A stretch of 64,000 nucleotides of DNA from Cannabis sativa (Eukaryota > Streptophyta > Magnoliopsida > Rosales > Cannabaceae), in the NCBI RefSeq assembly GCF_029168945.1, contig NC_083603.1, positions 33,143,396-33,207,395 of the forward strand, in the 5' to 3' direction. How positions within the stretch are numbered: the first letter of the stretch is position 1; the number at the start of each line of letters is the position of its first letter. Under the pieces are notes generated by a model. That model made no database searches. It worked only from the letters and a program-made list of their open reading frames with translations, and was not told the origin of the DNA. Shown here one piece after another: positions 1 through 11,315 of this stretch. The position numbers and the translations under genes were made by a program.

Positions 1-2476
1 TATGGTACTATTGAAAAGAAGAATAAGTGGTTGGAAAAAGTGACAAAATTGTAACCAGAGATTGGCTCATTTAATGTGTACGACCAAGTGTGATTTGTTG
101 GAAAATTTTTACGAGGATCTAGATTTACTAACAAGCATGTTTCATTAACATCCTAATATGAATTTCTAAAACAATGAAATAAACACATATAAAGTTTAGG
201 AAACCTTACATTGGGTACAGCGGAATATAATGACTCCTTCCGTTCAGATCTCTAGCCCTTGATTCCTTTCTGTAGTAGAGCATTATCAAGATCTGAACCT
301 GGATGTCTTTCTCTCCTTCCTTGATGCTGATTCTCCTTCTTGTTGATTGGATTCTTCACAGTCTTATATATTATGATTGAGATACCACTTGATGTGTGTG
401 GGCACTCACTCATTCACTCAAGGCTGAATAATTAAAGAAGAAAATAGAGGTAGAGAGTGGCGGCTAGGGTATAGGTAGAAGGCTTAGAATTTTTCTCTGA
501 ATGAATGAGATGCATCATCTTTTTCCTCAAGTCATCACTACCTATTTATAGGTAACCACCTAGGTTTATGTTAGAATTATTTGGCATTAAAATAAAAGAA
601 AAATAAATGGTAATTGCTTAGTGTGGCCGGCCATAGGATCTGGATTGGGCCCCACTTTGCAATTTTTCCATTTTGTCATTTTTCCATCCCATTTTCTCAA
701 AAACGTCAATTTTCTAATTTAACCACTTAAATGCCAATTCCAATTATTTAATAACTAAAATTAATTATTAAATAATATTGTCATTTCATAAATTTATTAA
801 TTAGACTTAATAAAGTCTTTCAATTAATAAATAAAACTTAGAATCTCTTTTCTTACAATTTTGCCCTTGCTTAGTGAAAATTCATAAACTAGACATAGTC
901 TAATTTTAGAATTATAATTGATTAATCAAAATCAATTAACTGAGTCTTACAAGCAGTATGGTCTCAACTAGTATGGGGACCATGGGCCTATATAACCGAG
1001 CTTCCAATAAGCAGATCAAGAATTTACAAAGTAAATCCACTGACTTATTAATTCCTTATTGCATCCACGCATAGAACTTAGAATTGCACTCTCAGTCATA
1101 TAGAACGGTCTATATGTTCCACGATATAGATATGCTATAAATTATCCATTGTTATAATCTCAATAATCAATGATCCTCTATAGATGATTTACATTGCATA
1201 GGGATAAAATTACCGTTACACCCTTTCAATGTATTTTATCCTTAAAATACTTGCACAACTATAAATGATATTTTAGTGAAATAATATAATCAATAAAATG
1301 AGATCTCAATCATTTATCTCTATTTAGCAAGCTCGAAGGAAATCATCGTTTCACTTCTAAATACCTATAGAAGCTATAGATTCCATATCTATGATTAGCA
1401 CTCCCACTCAATTGTACGATCATGTTCCCAAAATGTACGTATCACCCTGACCCAAAAGTAGGCTTCACTAACAAATCAAAGAACATGTATAATACTCTTG
1501 AGATCGAACCTAATCATGTCAGGATTAAGTTCACTTGATCTATAGGTAATATTGAATTGAATAGATATTACTGTAAATTTAACATATCTAATCAAAGTTT
1601 AATATCGGTCCCATCCAATGTATACTCCATACATCCGATACTGGTAAACTTTGCCAATGCCCTGGAAAGGACAGAACACTTATCCAAGGTGTAAGAATAC
1701 CTATCGCTGATTGTCATGTCAGTCTAAATCTAGTGGACTGACAAATCAGGGAATTAAACTTTCGAACATATAATCATGATTATATTCCACTGTGCTGACA
1801 AAACTATAATCATTAACAAATAAATATGTTCTAGACTTAATAGAATTTATACATTAAACAATAATCATGAGATAAATCATGTGAACCATGCAACATAAAA
1901 TGTTATTTCTGATCTTTATTAATTAGTAAATCTGATTATATGGAAATGGGTTTTATTTAGGGCACAAATCCCAACATGATTTTTGCCCAATATTTTATTC
2001 TTTTTTAATCCATATAATTCAACCCTAAGCCTTAGTTGAAACACTATAAAAAGAACATGATACTCTCACTCATCCAACTTTTGTCAACTTGACTATTCAA
2101 CCAAACCTAGATGAGAGAGTTCCTTCCTTAGTGATTCAAACCTCCTTCATTGTTCTTCACTTATTCGAACCCTTAGTGATGAGGGCCATGCCGACACATA
2201 GCAAGTCAAGTACTCAATCATAGTGAGTAAGACGGTGGTAACCAAACCCGAAGGAGAGAAAGAGATCCAGGTTCAGATCTTGATAATGCTCTGCTACAGA
2301 AAGGAATCAAGGGTTAGAGATCTTAAACGAAAGGAGTCATATTATTCTGCTGCAATCAATGTAAGGTTTTCTTAAACCCTTATGTGTTTATTTTCATTGT
2401 TTTAGAGAATTCATATTTAGGATGTTAATCAACATACTTGTTAGTAAATCTAGATCCTGGTAAAATATTCCAAACA
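1..2476 (+). mobile_element. Element A: 5' LTR of a Ty1/copia retrotransposon, truncated by the window and split by solo LTR J
   Basis: The parts outside 96-1976 read as the distal half of a copia LTR. They hold a TATA-like CTATAAAAAG at 2044-2053, the conserved block around 2265-2350 that is found near the 3' end of every copia LTR here, and a degenerate terminus (CCAAACA) at 2476. A primer-binding site follows at once. The LTR start lies left of the window. This is the oldest layer: every other element here lies inside A or follows from insertions into it. The terminus and the PBS both carry substitutions relative to the younger copies. Confidence 0.8.
96..1976 (-). mobile_element. Element J: copia solo LTR
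   Basis: On the plus strand it starts TGTTGG and ends CCCAACA, which is the reverse complement of the family LTR (TGTTGGG...CCAACA). It is flanked by a perfect 5-bp duplication, TGATT at 91-95 and 1977-1981. No internal region or second copy adjoins it, so it is a solo LTR left by recombination between the two LTRs of a former element. The minus-strand TATA box is at 543-550 (TATTTATA on the plus strand). Length is 1881 bp, typical of the family in this window. Confidence 0.93.
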
Positions 2477-2478
2477 AC

Positions 2479-2491
2479 TGGCCTCAGAGCC
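2479..2491 (+). other. Element A primer-binding site (degenerate)
   Basis: TGGCCTCAGAGCC lies two bases after the LTR end. It resembles TGGTATCAGAGC, which is complementary to the 3' end of plant initiator tRNA-Met and is used by element G below. Confidence 0.7.
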
Positions 2492-2565
2492 ATGGTAATG
2501 ATTCACTTTCATGTAATATGAATTTAAAACGATGAATATTGTTTGTGTGTTGATTTGGATGTGTT
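2492..2565 (+). mobile_element. Element A internal leader, left fragment
   Basis: Non-coding leader homologous to C at 5253-5325 and D at 60255-60330. It is cut at 2565 by gypsy solo LTR B and resumes at 58027. Confidence 0.8.
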
Positions 2566-3318
2566 TGTAACACCCCGATTTCCCAAGATGTCACACAGGA
2601 TAGTCCGTATAAAACAATTTAATAAGATAAAGACCATAAAATACTTTATTATTGGAAAATATCTAAGCATGAGATCTCACTGTTTAAAACAAAATATTTT
2701 TAGTACCGTAAACTTAAATAAGAACTAGTTAGATCAAAATAACGGATCCACAATGTTTAACATTTAAAAACATTAAAATAAAAATACTGCGACAATCCCC
2801 TAACATGCAGTCCATGCCTCGAGCTCTTCAATCTCACGGATTAGCCTTACCCTTACCTGCACACAGAGTACCCGTGAGCTAACGCCCAGTAAGAAGACTT
2901 ATGTGGGACATAACCCTCCTAACTAGATACTTGACATAAGTTACTCTTAATATTAATCAACAATAATTAACATTCCATAAATATATTCACAACGCATGTT
3001 GTTTTCACATGCATAAATCAAAGTCATACCGCACATTATACTCACATACAATAATCAACTATGCACTCATGTTGATCAGACATGAGGTAACCTGCCCTGC
3101 CTTGTCTTATTCTCACACTTGGCATCCAACAGGGCAATCAATTACCATAAATTGTACTCACCCATGATAAAGTTGTAACCTGCAAGTATTATGCTCACAC
3201 AAGCAGCAAGACCCTAATACTATTCTCATGCTAACGATGCTAAAAAATGCAAGGAGATCATCACAACACATAATCAATTTAATTAGCAAACCAACCAAAG
3301 TTGTATGCATAAACATAC
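2566..3318 (-). mobile_element. Element B: Ty3/gypsy solo LTR, piece 1 (LTR 3' end)
   Basis: On the plus strand it begins TGTAACACCCC, so on the minus strand it ends GGGGTGTTACA, the usual terminus of chromovirus (Tekay-type) LTRs. Near 2845 the minus strand reads GGTAAGGGTAAGGCTA, matching the distal LTR of element H. The bases before it are GTGTT and those after piece 3 are GTGTA, a TSD with one mismatch. C interrupts the LTR at 3318. The three pieces total about 2.9 kb. No gypsy internal region of B is present, which makes it a solo LTR. Confidence 0.75.
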
Positions 3319-5233
3319 TGTTGGGTTTTATGCCCTAAATAAAACTCATTTCATATAATCAGATTTACTTATTAATAAAGATCAGAAATAACATTTTATG
3401 TTGCATGGTTCACATGATTTATTTCATGATTATATGTGTACATAATGTATGAATTCTTTTTAAGTCCAGAACATATGAGTTGGTTAAAGATTATAGTGTT
3501 GTCAGCATAGTGGAGTATAATCTTTATTATATGTTCAAAAGTTTATTCCCTGATTTGTCAGAACACTAGATTTAGACTGACATGGTATAATCAGCGATAG
3601 GTATTCTTACACCTTGGAAAAGTGTTATGTCCTTTCCAGGACATTGGCAACGTTTACCAGTATCGGATGCATGGAGTATGCATTGGAATGGACCGATATT
3701 GAACTTTGAATTAGATTTTGAAACTTACCGTAAACATCTATTCAATTCAATATCATAAGTTGATCCTAGATCACATGATCGAAATCCTGATATGGTTAGG
3801 CTCAATTTCAAGAGTGTTACTCGTGTTCTTTGATTTGTTAGTTAAGCCTAGTTTTGTATCAGGGTAATACGTACATTTTGGGAACACAGTAATACAATTG
3901 AGTGGGGGAGCGCTAACATAAATATGGAATCTATAGCTTCTATTTGGCAAATAGAAGTAAAGGATGATTTCCTTCGAGCTTAACCAAACGAAGATAAATG
4001 GTGGAGATCTCATTTCACTTAGGTGAAATATCATTTATACAGGGTTAAGTGTTTTAAGGATAAAATACATTGTAGGGTGTTACGGTAATTTAATCCCTGT
4101 ACAGTGTAAATCATCTATATAGAGGATCATTGATCACATTAGGGTTATAACAATGGATAACTAATGACGTGTCTATATCGTGGAACATATAGAGCGTTTC
4201 TATATGACTGAGAGTGCAATTCCAAGTTCTAAGTGTGGATTCAATGAGGAATTAATAAGTTATGGAATTTACTTGGTAAATTCGGTTCGACTTATTGGAA
4301 GCTCGGTTATATAGACCCATGGTCCCCATACTAGTTGAGGCCATACTGCTTGTAAGACTCAGTTAATTGATTTTAGTTAATCAATTATAATTCTAAAAGT
4401 TAGACTATGTCTACTTTATGAATTCTCACAGTTTAAGGATGAAATCGTAAAGAAAATGGTTTCTAGGTTTAATTATTAATTAAGAGACTTTGTATGTCTA
4501 ATTAATAATTATTTTAAATGAAAATATTATTTAATAATCTATTTTAGTTATTAAATAATTAGTTTTGGCATTTAAATGATTAGAATTGGAAAAATGGCAT
4601 TTTTGGAGAAATAGAAATAAAATTAAGGAAACTGCAAAATCCAAGTGAGGCCCATTTCCCTCTATGGCCGAGCACTCCCTTTGTGTTTCCCAATTATTAT
4701 TTTTATTTTTTAATTGCCATGTAATTGCTAATCAAAGCCTAGCTATAATAGGAAAGTGGTGGATCACACTAAATAAGGCAGTTAATTGATTACACGGTAA
4801 TTAAGGAAACTGTTTATTTGGAAAGTTGTGCTCTCCCTTTTCCTTATATAAAGCAACCTTGTTCTCTTCTCTTCTATGCAAGAAAAGCCACAAAATTAAG
4901 AGAGAAAAATAGAGAGAAATTTCGAAATCCTTGTGAGATGAGTAGTGCCCACACACATCAAGTGGTATCTCAATCATAGTATGGAAGACTATGGAATTTC
5001 TGCATCAAAGAAGGAGAAAAGGAGATCCAGGTTCAGATCTTGGTGATGCTCTGCTACAGAAAGGAATCAAGGGCTAGAGATCTAAACGGAAGGAGTCATA
5101 TTATTCCGCTGCACCCACTGTAAGGTTTTCTAACTTTATATGTGTTTATTTTCATTGTTTTAGAATTCATATTAGGTTGTTAATCCAACATACTTGTTAG
5201 TAAATCTAGATCCTGGTAAAATAATTTCCAACA
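3319..5233 (+). repeat. Element C 5' LTR
   Basis: 1915 bp, TGTTGGG...TTCCAACA. Short antisense frames inside it reflect LTR sequence shared by all copies and are not treated as genes. Confidence 0.93.
4846..4853 (+). promoter_or_regulatory. TATA box of element C 5' LTR
   Basis: TATATAAA after a pyrimidine-rich stretch, at the place where all the family's LTRs carry a TATA motif. The equivalent in the 3' LTR is at 12853-12860. Confidence 0.65.
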
Positions 5234-5235
5234 AC

Positions 5236-5248
5236 TGGCACCAGAGCC
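5236..5248 (+). other. Element C primer-binding site
   Basis: TGGCACCAGAGCC two bases after the 5' LTR, a variant of the initiator tRNA-Met site. Confidence 0.75.
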
Positions 5249-5451
5249 ATGGTAATGATTTACTTTCATGTAATATGAATTAAAACGATGATTGCATGTT
5301 TCTGTGTTGATTTGGATGGTTTCATGTTGGTTTATGTGTTGTTTGATGAATGTCGATGTTGTACAGTTTCGTTTTCCATAAAAAGTATTTTTTCAATTTT
5401 TGAAAATATTTTATTTGGATTCCTTGTGAAAAATTAAGCAATTTTGTTTTT

Positions 5452-5700
5452 TACGGAACTCGATTCCGATAAAAATTGTGAAAGTTATGAATTTTTGAAT
5501 TTTGGATGCCATGGCTGTCGAGTGGGTGCATCGTGTGCACCAGGCACTCGGACGAGCCAGGCACGCGCGCGCCCATCACCCTGCAGCTGACCGAGGTTTC
5601 TCGGTCAGGCACCCTGCAGGCGCCGAGATTTCTCGGCAATTTCCCCTCATCCGCGCGCGCATGAAGGCTGCGTGCAGCCTGTTGCACGCCCAATTCTAGG
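5452..5700 (+). repeat. GC-rich hairpin cassette in the leader of C
   Basis: A roughly 250-bp GC-rich island in otherwise AT-rich leader. It contains successive perfect inverted repeats: GGTGCA/TGCACC (5525-5541), GACCGAG/CTCGGTC with a 4-base loop (5589-5606), GCCGAG/CTCGGC with a 4-base loop (5622-5637) and GGCTG/CAGCC (5666-5679). It also has CGCGCG runs. The flanking leader is shared with A, D, F and G, but the cassette sequence differs in each. Frames open on both strands here because the DNA is GC-rich; I do not call a gene. Confidence 0.7.
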
Positions 5701-6613
5701 CAGTTTCCCAAAAGTTGCGATTTTTGGGGTTTTTCCCCAAAAATCCAATTTTTTCATGGGATTGTTTCCCAAAATTCAATTTTTTCTTTCTTAAATATTT
5801 CTAAATTGAAATGTTTCCAATTTTAAATATTTTCAATTGGAATTTTTCCAATTTTAAATATTTCTATTTTGGATTGTTTCCAATTTTTAAATATTTCCTA
5901 TTATGGTCAGATTTAAAAATTTGTTAAGTTCTTTAATATTTATTTATTATTTAATTATAAGATTAGATATTTTGATATTTAAGATTTTTTAAATTAAAAG
6001 ATAACTTTGTCTTTTTATTTAAAATATTATATTAAAATTATCTTATATGATAAATTAAATAATTAATAAATTTGAAATTAACATAGATACTTTTATAGAT
6101 ATACTTACCATAATATTTTCAAATTCAAAAATTTGTTATTTTGTTAAATATTTAATTATTTATAAATTATAAGTTTAAAAATGATATTTTTTCTATATAT
6201 ATCAATTTTTTTCTTATTAGAAATTTATAAATCATATCTTAAATATTTAAATAACATAGATATTTTTGTAGAGATTTGAATATTGCTTAATTTGAGATAT
6301 TTTGACATATAATTATGGTAATTATTATTTAACCAAATCTATTTTAAAATTGGTTTATTTTATTAAATTATAAGATCTGAAAGTGATATTGGAGATTCTT
6401 TCCTTTTAAATCATTGATCTTATTAGATATTTAATTTGATTCAAATAAACCTAGATATTTTAAAATTAGTTTCCTTTATTTGGTTAGTTTAAGAATAATA
6501 ATTTAATTATATTAATATCTTGTTTTCACATCTGTTACATGGACAATGTTTGTTTGTTTATATTGTTTATTCAAAACTTTTTAACAAACCTATTATTTAT
6601 CTGATCTAAATTG

Positions 6614-6666
6614 CTATGATTAACTTGTTGACAGATCATGATCCATTGATCTGATTTTAATCATAG
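6614..6666 (+). ncRNA. Conserved leader stem-loop 1 (element C)
   Basis: A perfect 10-bp inverted repeat, CTATGATTAA (6614-6623) and TTAATCATAG (6657-6666), encloses a second 6-bp stem, AGATCA (6633-6638) and TGATCT (6647-6652). The same structure is in D (61493-61539), G (29154-29203) and F (minus, about 35849-35898). In F and G an outer T-A pair is replaced by C-G. This is a predicted cis-acting RNA structure; its function is unknown. Confidence 0.55.
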
Positions 6667-6945
6667 TCCAATTGACGATAGATCTTATAAATAATTTGTA
6701 ACAGGTAAATTTTGTACTTCTTTCATCTGTGTAAACCTAGTAACATGATAGGGTCCATCCAAATCATTTGACCTGTGTGAGCCTATATGTTTGCTTTTGG
6801 GCTTAGATACATATAGGGAGCCCATTTAAGTTTTTACTAAGTAAATGGACTAGGTTGCTAAAATAAATTTTGACATAAGAAAATTTATTTAGGCCCAATT
6901 AGATTTGGGCTTATTCAATGAATAACAATTATTTATTGAAAGGTT

Positions 6946-7060
6946 AAATTCCTCTCTTTTGGGCCTTGTGTGAGAGTTGGGGGCCATAGAAGTGGGTACG
7001 ACATACTGAACCCAGCTCCCCCTCACATGAACTACCCCAATTGTGAAGGCCCATTTGCCT
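6946..7060 (+). ncRNA. Conserved leader stem-loop 2 (element C)
   Basis: A GC-richer block nearly identical in C, D, F and G. The outer stem is TGGGCCTT (6960-6967) with AAGGCCCA (7046-7053). The next stem is TGTGAG (6969-6974) with CTCACA (7022-7027), extendable by GGGGG (6979-6983) with CCCC. The apical hairpin is TGGGT (6993-6997) with ACCCA (7010-7014). It is not coding in any shared frame I can see. A packaging, dimerisation or translation signal is inferred, not shown. Confidence 0.55.
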
Positions 7061-8259
7061 TATTTAAATAATTGTATTAGGTTAATTATATTAGTTTTAC
7101 CTAATTAAAATTGAATTAGCAACATAATTAACTTTTAAAATATATGAAATTTATTTTCATTGTAATATTTTAATGTTAGTTTTAGAAAAACACTTAGTCA
7201 ATGATATATTCTAGATAGTTGTTTCTAGCACTAGTTATTATTTCTAATATTAAATAAGAAAATATCATTGATTGTGAAATTAATTGTCTCATAATTAATT
7301 TTGGTACAATCTAAGTTTAGAATATTTTCCTAGTATTAAACTAGAATTAATAATTAAGTTTCCTCTTTACTTAATTATTTATTTCTTGAATTTAATACAT
7401 TTAATTAAATTGAAAATTTCAATATCTAAGTTGATTTTCATCATGATACTTTAATATTGTTATTTTAATGTTATTTAATTAAAGTTGAAAATTATTTTAA
7501 GTTTGGAATCTTATTTCAGAATAACTTAAGTTTGAATAATTTTCAGAATATATTTTATTTTATTTTATTAATCATTTCCCAAAATTTCGAAATTACATTT
7601 CTTTAATGTAGAAATTTCGAATTTTATTTGAAAAATAGATTAAAGTTGAAATAAAATATATTATAATTAGAAATTGGATTAATTAGTCTATGAAAGTCTA
7701 GATAGATATTATCTGTTTTGCTTGAAGTATTTTTCTAGTGATATTTAATTAAATAGAAAATTAATATTTAAGTTGATTTTTTTAATCATGATACTTAAAT
7801 ATTTGAAATTTTTCTTAGATATTTAATTAAATAGGAAAATTATATTTTTTGTTGAAAATTAATTTTTATTAATTAATTTTGGGCCAACATAAAATTAGAG
7901 TAATTTTCCAGGATTTATTTTTATTTTATTTTAAAGCATTTTCGAAATGCAATATATATTTATAGAAAATTAAATTTGAGTTGTAAATTAATTTAAATTA
8001 ATTTTGAAACAACTTAAATTGAATAATTTTCTAAATATTTATGGAAATTATTACTAAGATGGAAATAATTCACGTTTTTTTTTCTTCATATCCATCTAAG
8101 TATAATTTATAAATATTACATTAAAATTTATATTTAGAATTTTTCATTCTAAATTGGAAATTTTAATAAATATATATTTAAAATAAATGGATTAAAATAA
8201 ATATTAGAAGAAAATACAAACCTTCATTAAATAATGAGCTTTATAATTATAAGGATATT

Positions 8260-8660
8260 CGATCTCCATTGTTGGTTTTACATAGCTATTGTTTTAGTGA
8301 GTAATCCTCCCTAATGGAGGAACGTTCATTAGCAAGTTAGCACCGTTTAATCTCGAAAGATAAGTAATCTTGTAAGTTTTTTATATAGTTTATGATCACC
8401 CTAATGGTGGCGACTGTATAAGACTTGCAAGAATATGAAACAATGGTGGAAGCTCATAAGATAGAATAGCCTTGACTCTCGCCTAAACGGGACAACGCGG
8501 ATTCACATCTTGATCGAATAAAAGGTTGCTAGAATGTTTGACATTTTAGATGAGCTGACAACTCTATTCAATGGATGATAGCTTTGACTCTCGCCTAAAC
8601 GGGACACTGATATCAGTTTGTTGAAAACCTTGGAAATTATTTAGGATTGTATGTTTTAGT
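8260..8660 (+). repeat. Leader box module 1 (element C)
   Basis: Contains hairpin CCTCC-CTAAT-GGAGG (8306-8320), hairpin CACC-CTAAT-GGTG (8397-8409) and two copies of the 23-base box beginning TTGACTCTCGCCTAAACGGG (8472-8494 and 8584-8606, 112 bp apart). The same order occurs in D and F and, more diverged, in G, always just upstream of where gag begins. Confidence 0.65.
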
Positions 8661-8767
8661 ATTTTCACTTGTCATTCCTACTTGCTATGTGCTTCATAAT
8701 TTCTGAATTGTGTATGAATTTGTATTGAACCATGTTATTTTCTGTTATTAAATTGTAGTTTAATTTC

Positions 8768-9010
8768 GAATCTTCATTGTTGGTCTAACTTGATTTTTTT
8801 TCTAATGAGATAAATCCCTAATGAATTTTCACCATTAGACTAACATAATAGTGTTCGATCTCGAAAGATAAATATTGTATACGCAAGGTCTAGCTGTTCA
8901 TCAATTGATGACACCTTATACTAGTGTTTTACAATATGAAACAAGAAGATTATATAAATAAGATTACTTTGACTCTTGCTAATCGGAGCATCGTTGGATT
9001 CTTATTTAAA
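8768..9010 (+). repeat. Leader box module 2 (diverged duplicate, element C)
   Basis: Repeats the landmarks of module 1 in the same order: CATTGTTGGT (about 8778), TCTCGAAAGATA (about 8859), ATATGAAACA (about 8935) and a third box, TTGACTCTTGCTAATCGGAG (8969-8988). In F and G this position is occupied by gag. D has the same duplicate. Confidence 0.6.
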
Positions 9011-9289
9011 ACGAAATTATCCTAATTCCTCTTAGCTTATTCATTTCTAATTAGCTTAATGACATATCATTGGATGAATGGTCTATAAATCATATAAAGT
9101 CTTATTTTCTCTTAAGAAATTAGATGACGCATATGATTATATTCCCGGAATTCTATCCCTAAATGATATAAATCCTCAATCTTAGATATCTCCTACTTGT
9201 ATAGGCAAATCATAGAGTTAGATTAGTAGTGGTGGTCCAAGAAAGAATTACTAATTATATAGTTACACTTTCACAAGTGTTTCATAACC

Positions 9290-11270
9290 ATTTTCTTTCA
9301 ATGGATTCAAACTGTATGAGTTTAGTATTCTGTGACCAGAATCCACTTGCACTATTCTAAGAACTCTTTGATGTAACTTAACCTGAGTCATCAAAAGATA
9401 CAACCACATATTTTATAAATCAATGGCATTTGTATCTTGTTCATAGTGGTTTTGACAAGATCATTCTCTGCAACGAGTTAATATGCCTATATCCACTGAA
9501 AGTATTTCATCTTATTCGCAGATGGATGTACATTCAGGGGTGGATATGAGTTTTTCGTTGTATTCTTAAAACGATCACTCTAGATTTTACCTTATGCAAA
9601 AGAAATTTGAAATGTTTGAAAAATTTCATGAATTTCTAGCAATGGTAAGTGGTTAAAGATCTTGAGAACTGATAGGGGTGGAGAAAAAGTTAGTTGATAT
9701 GCAGTTCAAAGATCATTAATTTGATTTTGAATTATATCCAAACTTACCTCCCCAGAAATTCGAGTTGCATATTGATGATTAGTTACTAGTCGTTGCCTAA
9801 ATCCTTCTATGGTAATATAATTTCAGAATGATGTAATGGTTGTATACTTAATGTAAATCATTACTAGATTCATGGATGACCTAATTGAAATCTTAAGAAA
9901 AGCTAGAACTGCTAACCTTGGTTTGCATGTTTGTTAGCTATTCTAAGTGATTAGGGGTGGAGCATCCCGTAGTCATTAGATAAGAAAGTGTTTGTTTAAA
10001 CAAATACTACTTTTCTAAGAAAATGACTAAGTCTGAAAGTAAAGTAGCAAATAAAGGAGATATTTTTTCTTGATTCCAAAAGTGTTCTATCATCTTATTT
10101 TACAAGATGATCCCACTGCCTCTGTTGTCTTAACACAACTGAAGAGGTCTATACCATTTAGTTTTCTTTGACATAGTTCACGGTACCTTGTTGTAGTGGG
10201 AGAGTTTCTAGGAACTCACCTTGTTATAACTTGGAAGACACTAGTGATTAAAATCCATTGTGAGTTTAAACAAGTAATGGATTGTCAAGATAAGAAACTA
10301 AGATGAAAGCCAATAGAACTATGGTTTGATCCATTCACAAGGAGTAACCTAAAGTTTTCTATTACAAGGACATGAAAAGAAATTTTCGTTCATAAGTCTA
10401 TTCAATGGACTTAACAAAACTTCCTGTTCCTAGTATTATAGGTTTGAGTTTATCTAAACCTATGGCTTGTGGTATACCTGGTAATTACTTACTCTAATGC
10501 AAGCAACTTACTTTAGTAAGATGTTGGAGCATTTTCTTTCCAATGGAAATCTATAGAAGCTTCACAACTTCTTAGATATAGATTATATTTATCTAAGGAA
10601 AAGTCTCAACTATTCCAGAGAAGATAAAGCCATGAAAGAATTTCTTAAATCAACAGTGAGAGGTCTTAGATATGCTTTTGTATGCCTTAGACCAGACACC
10701 TGCTGTTGAGTGGGAGTAATGAGTAAGTATCAGATTAATCCAGGAGAAGAACATTGGAAGACAATCAAGTAAATCTTAAGATTAAGAAGAGGAACTATAT
10801 GTTAGTCAACAAGGGTGGTTTTGAAACTCTTAGACTACACCACATCAGATTTTGAGACTTGCCTGTGTGCTAGAAAGTCAGCTGATGAGATGGTGATTAC
10901 TTTGGGGGTGGAGTAGTGATTTTGGAGAAGTGTAAAAACCTATCTGAAATCTCTTAGTCTACCAGAAAGAGACTGAATGTTAAAAAGTTGCAGGAAAGAT
11001 ACTTATTCAGTCTAAGGAAAGTTCTATACATTTGTGGCAGTGTTCCAACTTGCCTTAACTACTAGGGTTACTTCCTGAATAACGAAAGAGTAGTTGCCCA
11101 AAAGTATAGAATCCAGTATCCCAAAAGAGTAGACATATAGAGAGGAATTTCACATTATCATGGATTTTGTGATTAAGGAAGAGTAATAGTGGAGAAGAGG
11201 TTGTGTTTAATTCAACCTGTCAGATCCCATTACGAGGAGTTTACTACTATTACACTTGATTTGTATATCA
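9290..11270 (+). pseudogene. Decayed copia pol (INT, RT and RNase H traces) of element C
   Basis: No usable frame remains, but the DNA aligns by eye with F and G pol. Around 9510-9700 it follows the integrase core, with codons for the YEYF, MQKK and RTDRGGE landmarks, interrupted by shifts. Around 10660-10940 it follows the RT end and RNase H. Stops and indels are spread throughout. It encodes nothing now. Family knowledge places INT before RT in Ty1/copia, and the traces keep that order. Confidence 0.75.
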
Positions 11271-11315
11271 AGGTGTTAATGATTATTTGAAATGCATTTT
11301 TTGTTTTATATTAGT

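Larger units (their letters stand above)
5701..8259 (+). other. Element C AT-rich non-coding leader
   Basis: No gene seen. The sequence is very AT-rich and closely parallels D 60560-63165. It contains the two structured blocks listed separately at 6614-6666 and 6946-7060. Confidence 0.75.

Noticed and set aside
3771..4034. Antisense ORF of 70-90 codons repeated in copia LTRs (3771-4034, 11781-12044, 20815-21021, 26524-26754, 33884-34123, 53503-53742)
   Set aside because: It recurs because the LTR DNA is conserved. Starts and ends differ among copies, and there is no recognisable domain or promoter on that strand. A dN/dS test over many LTRs could reopen it.
5451..5711. Frames on both strands in the GC-rich cassette of C
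   Set aside because: Their sequence is dictated by hairpins and CG runs, and no other element shares the frame.
8472..8990. Regularly spaced repeated boxes as a CRISPR-like array
   Set aside because: Only two or three copies with unequal spacing inside a plant retrotransposon leader; no cas genes, and the sequence context is eukaryotic.
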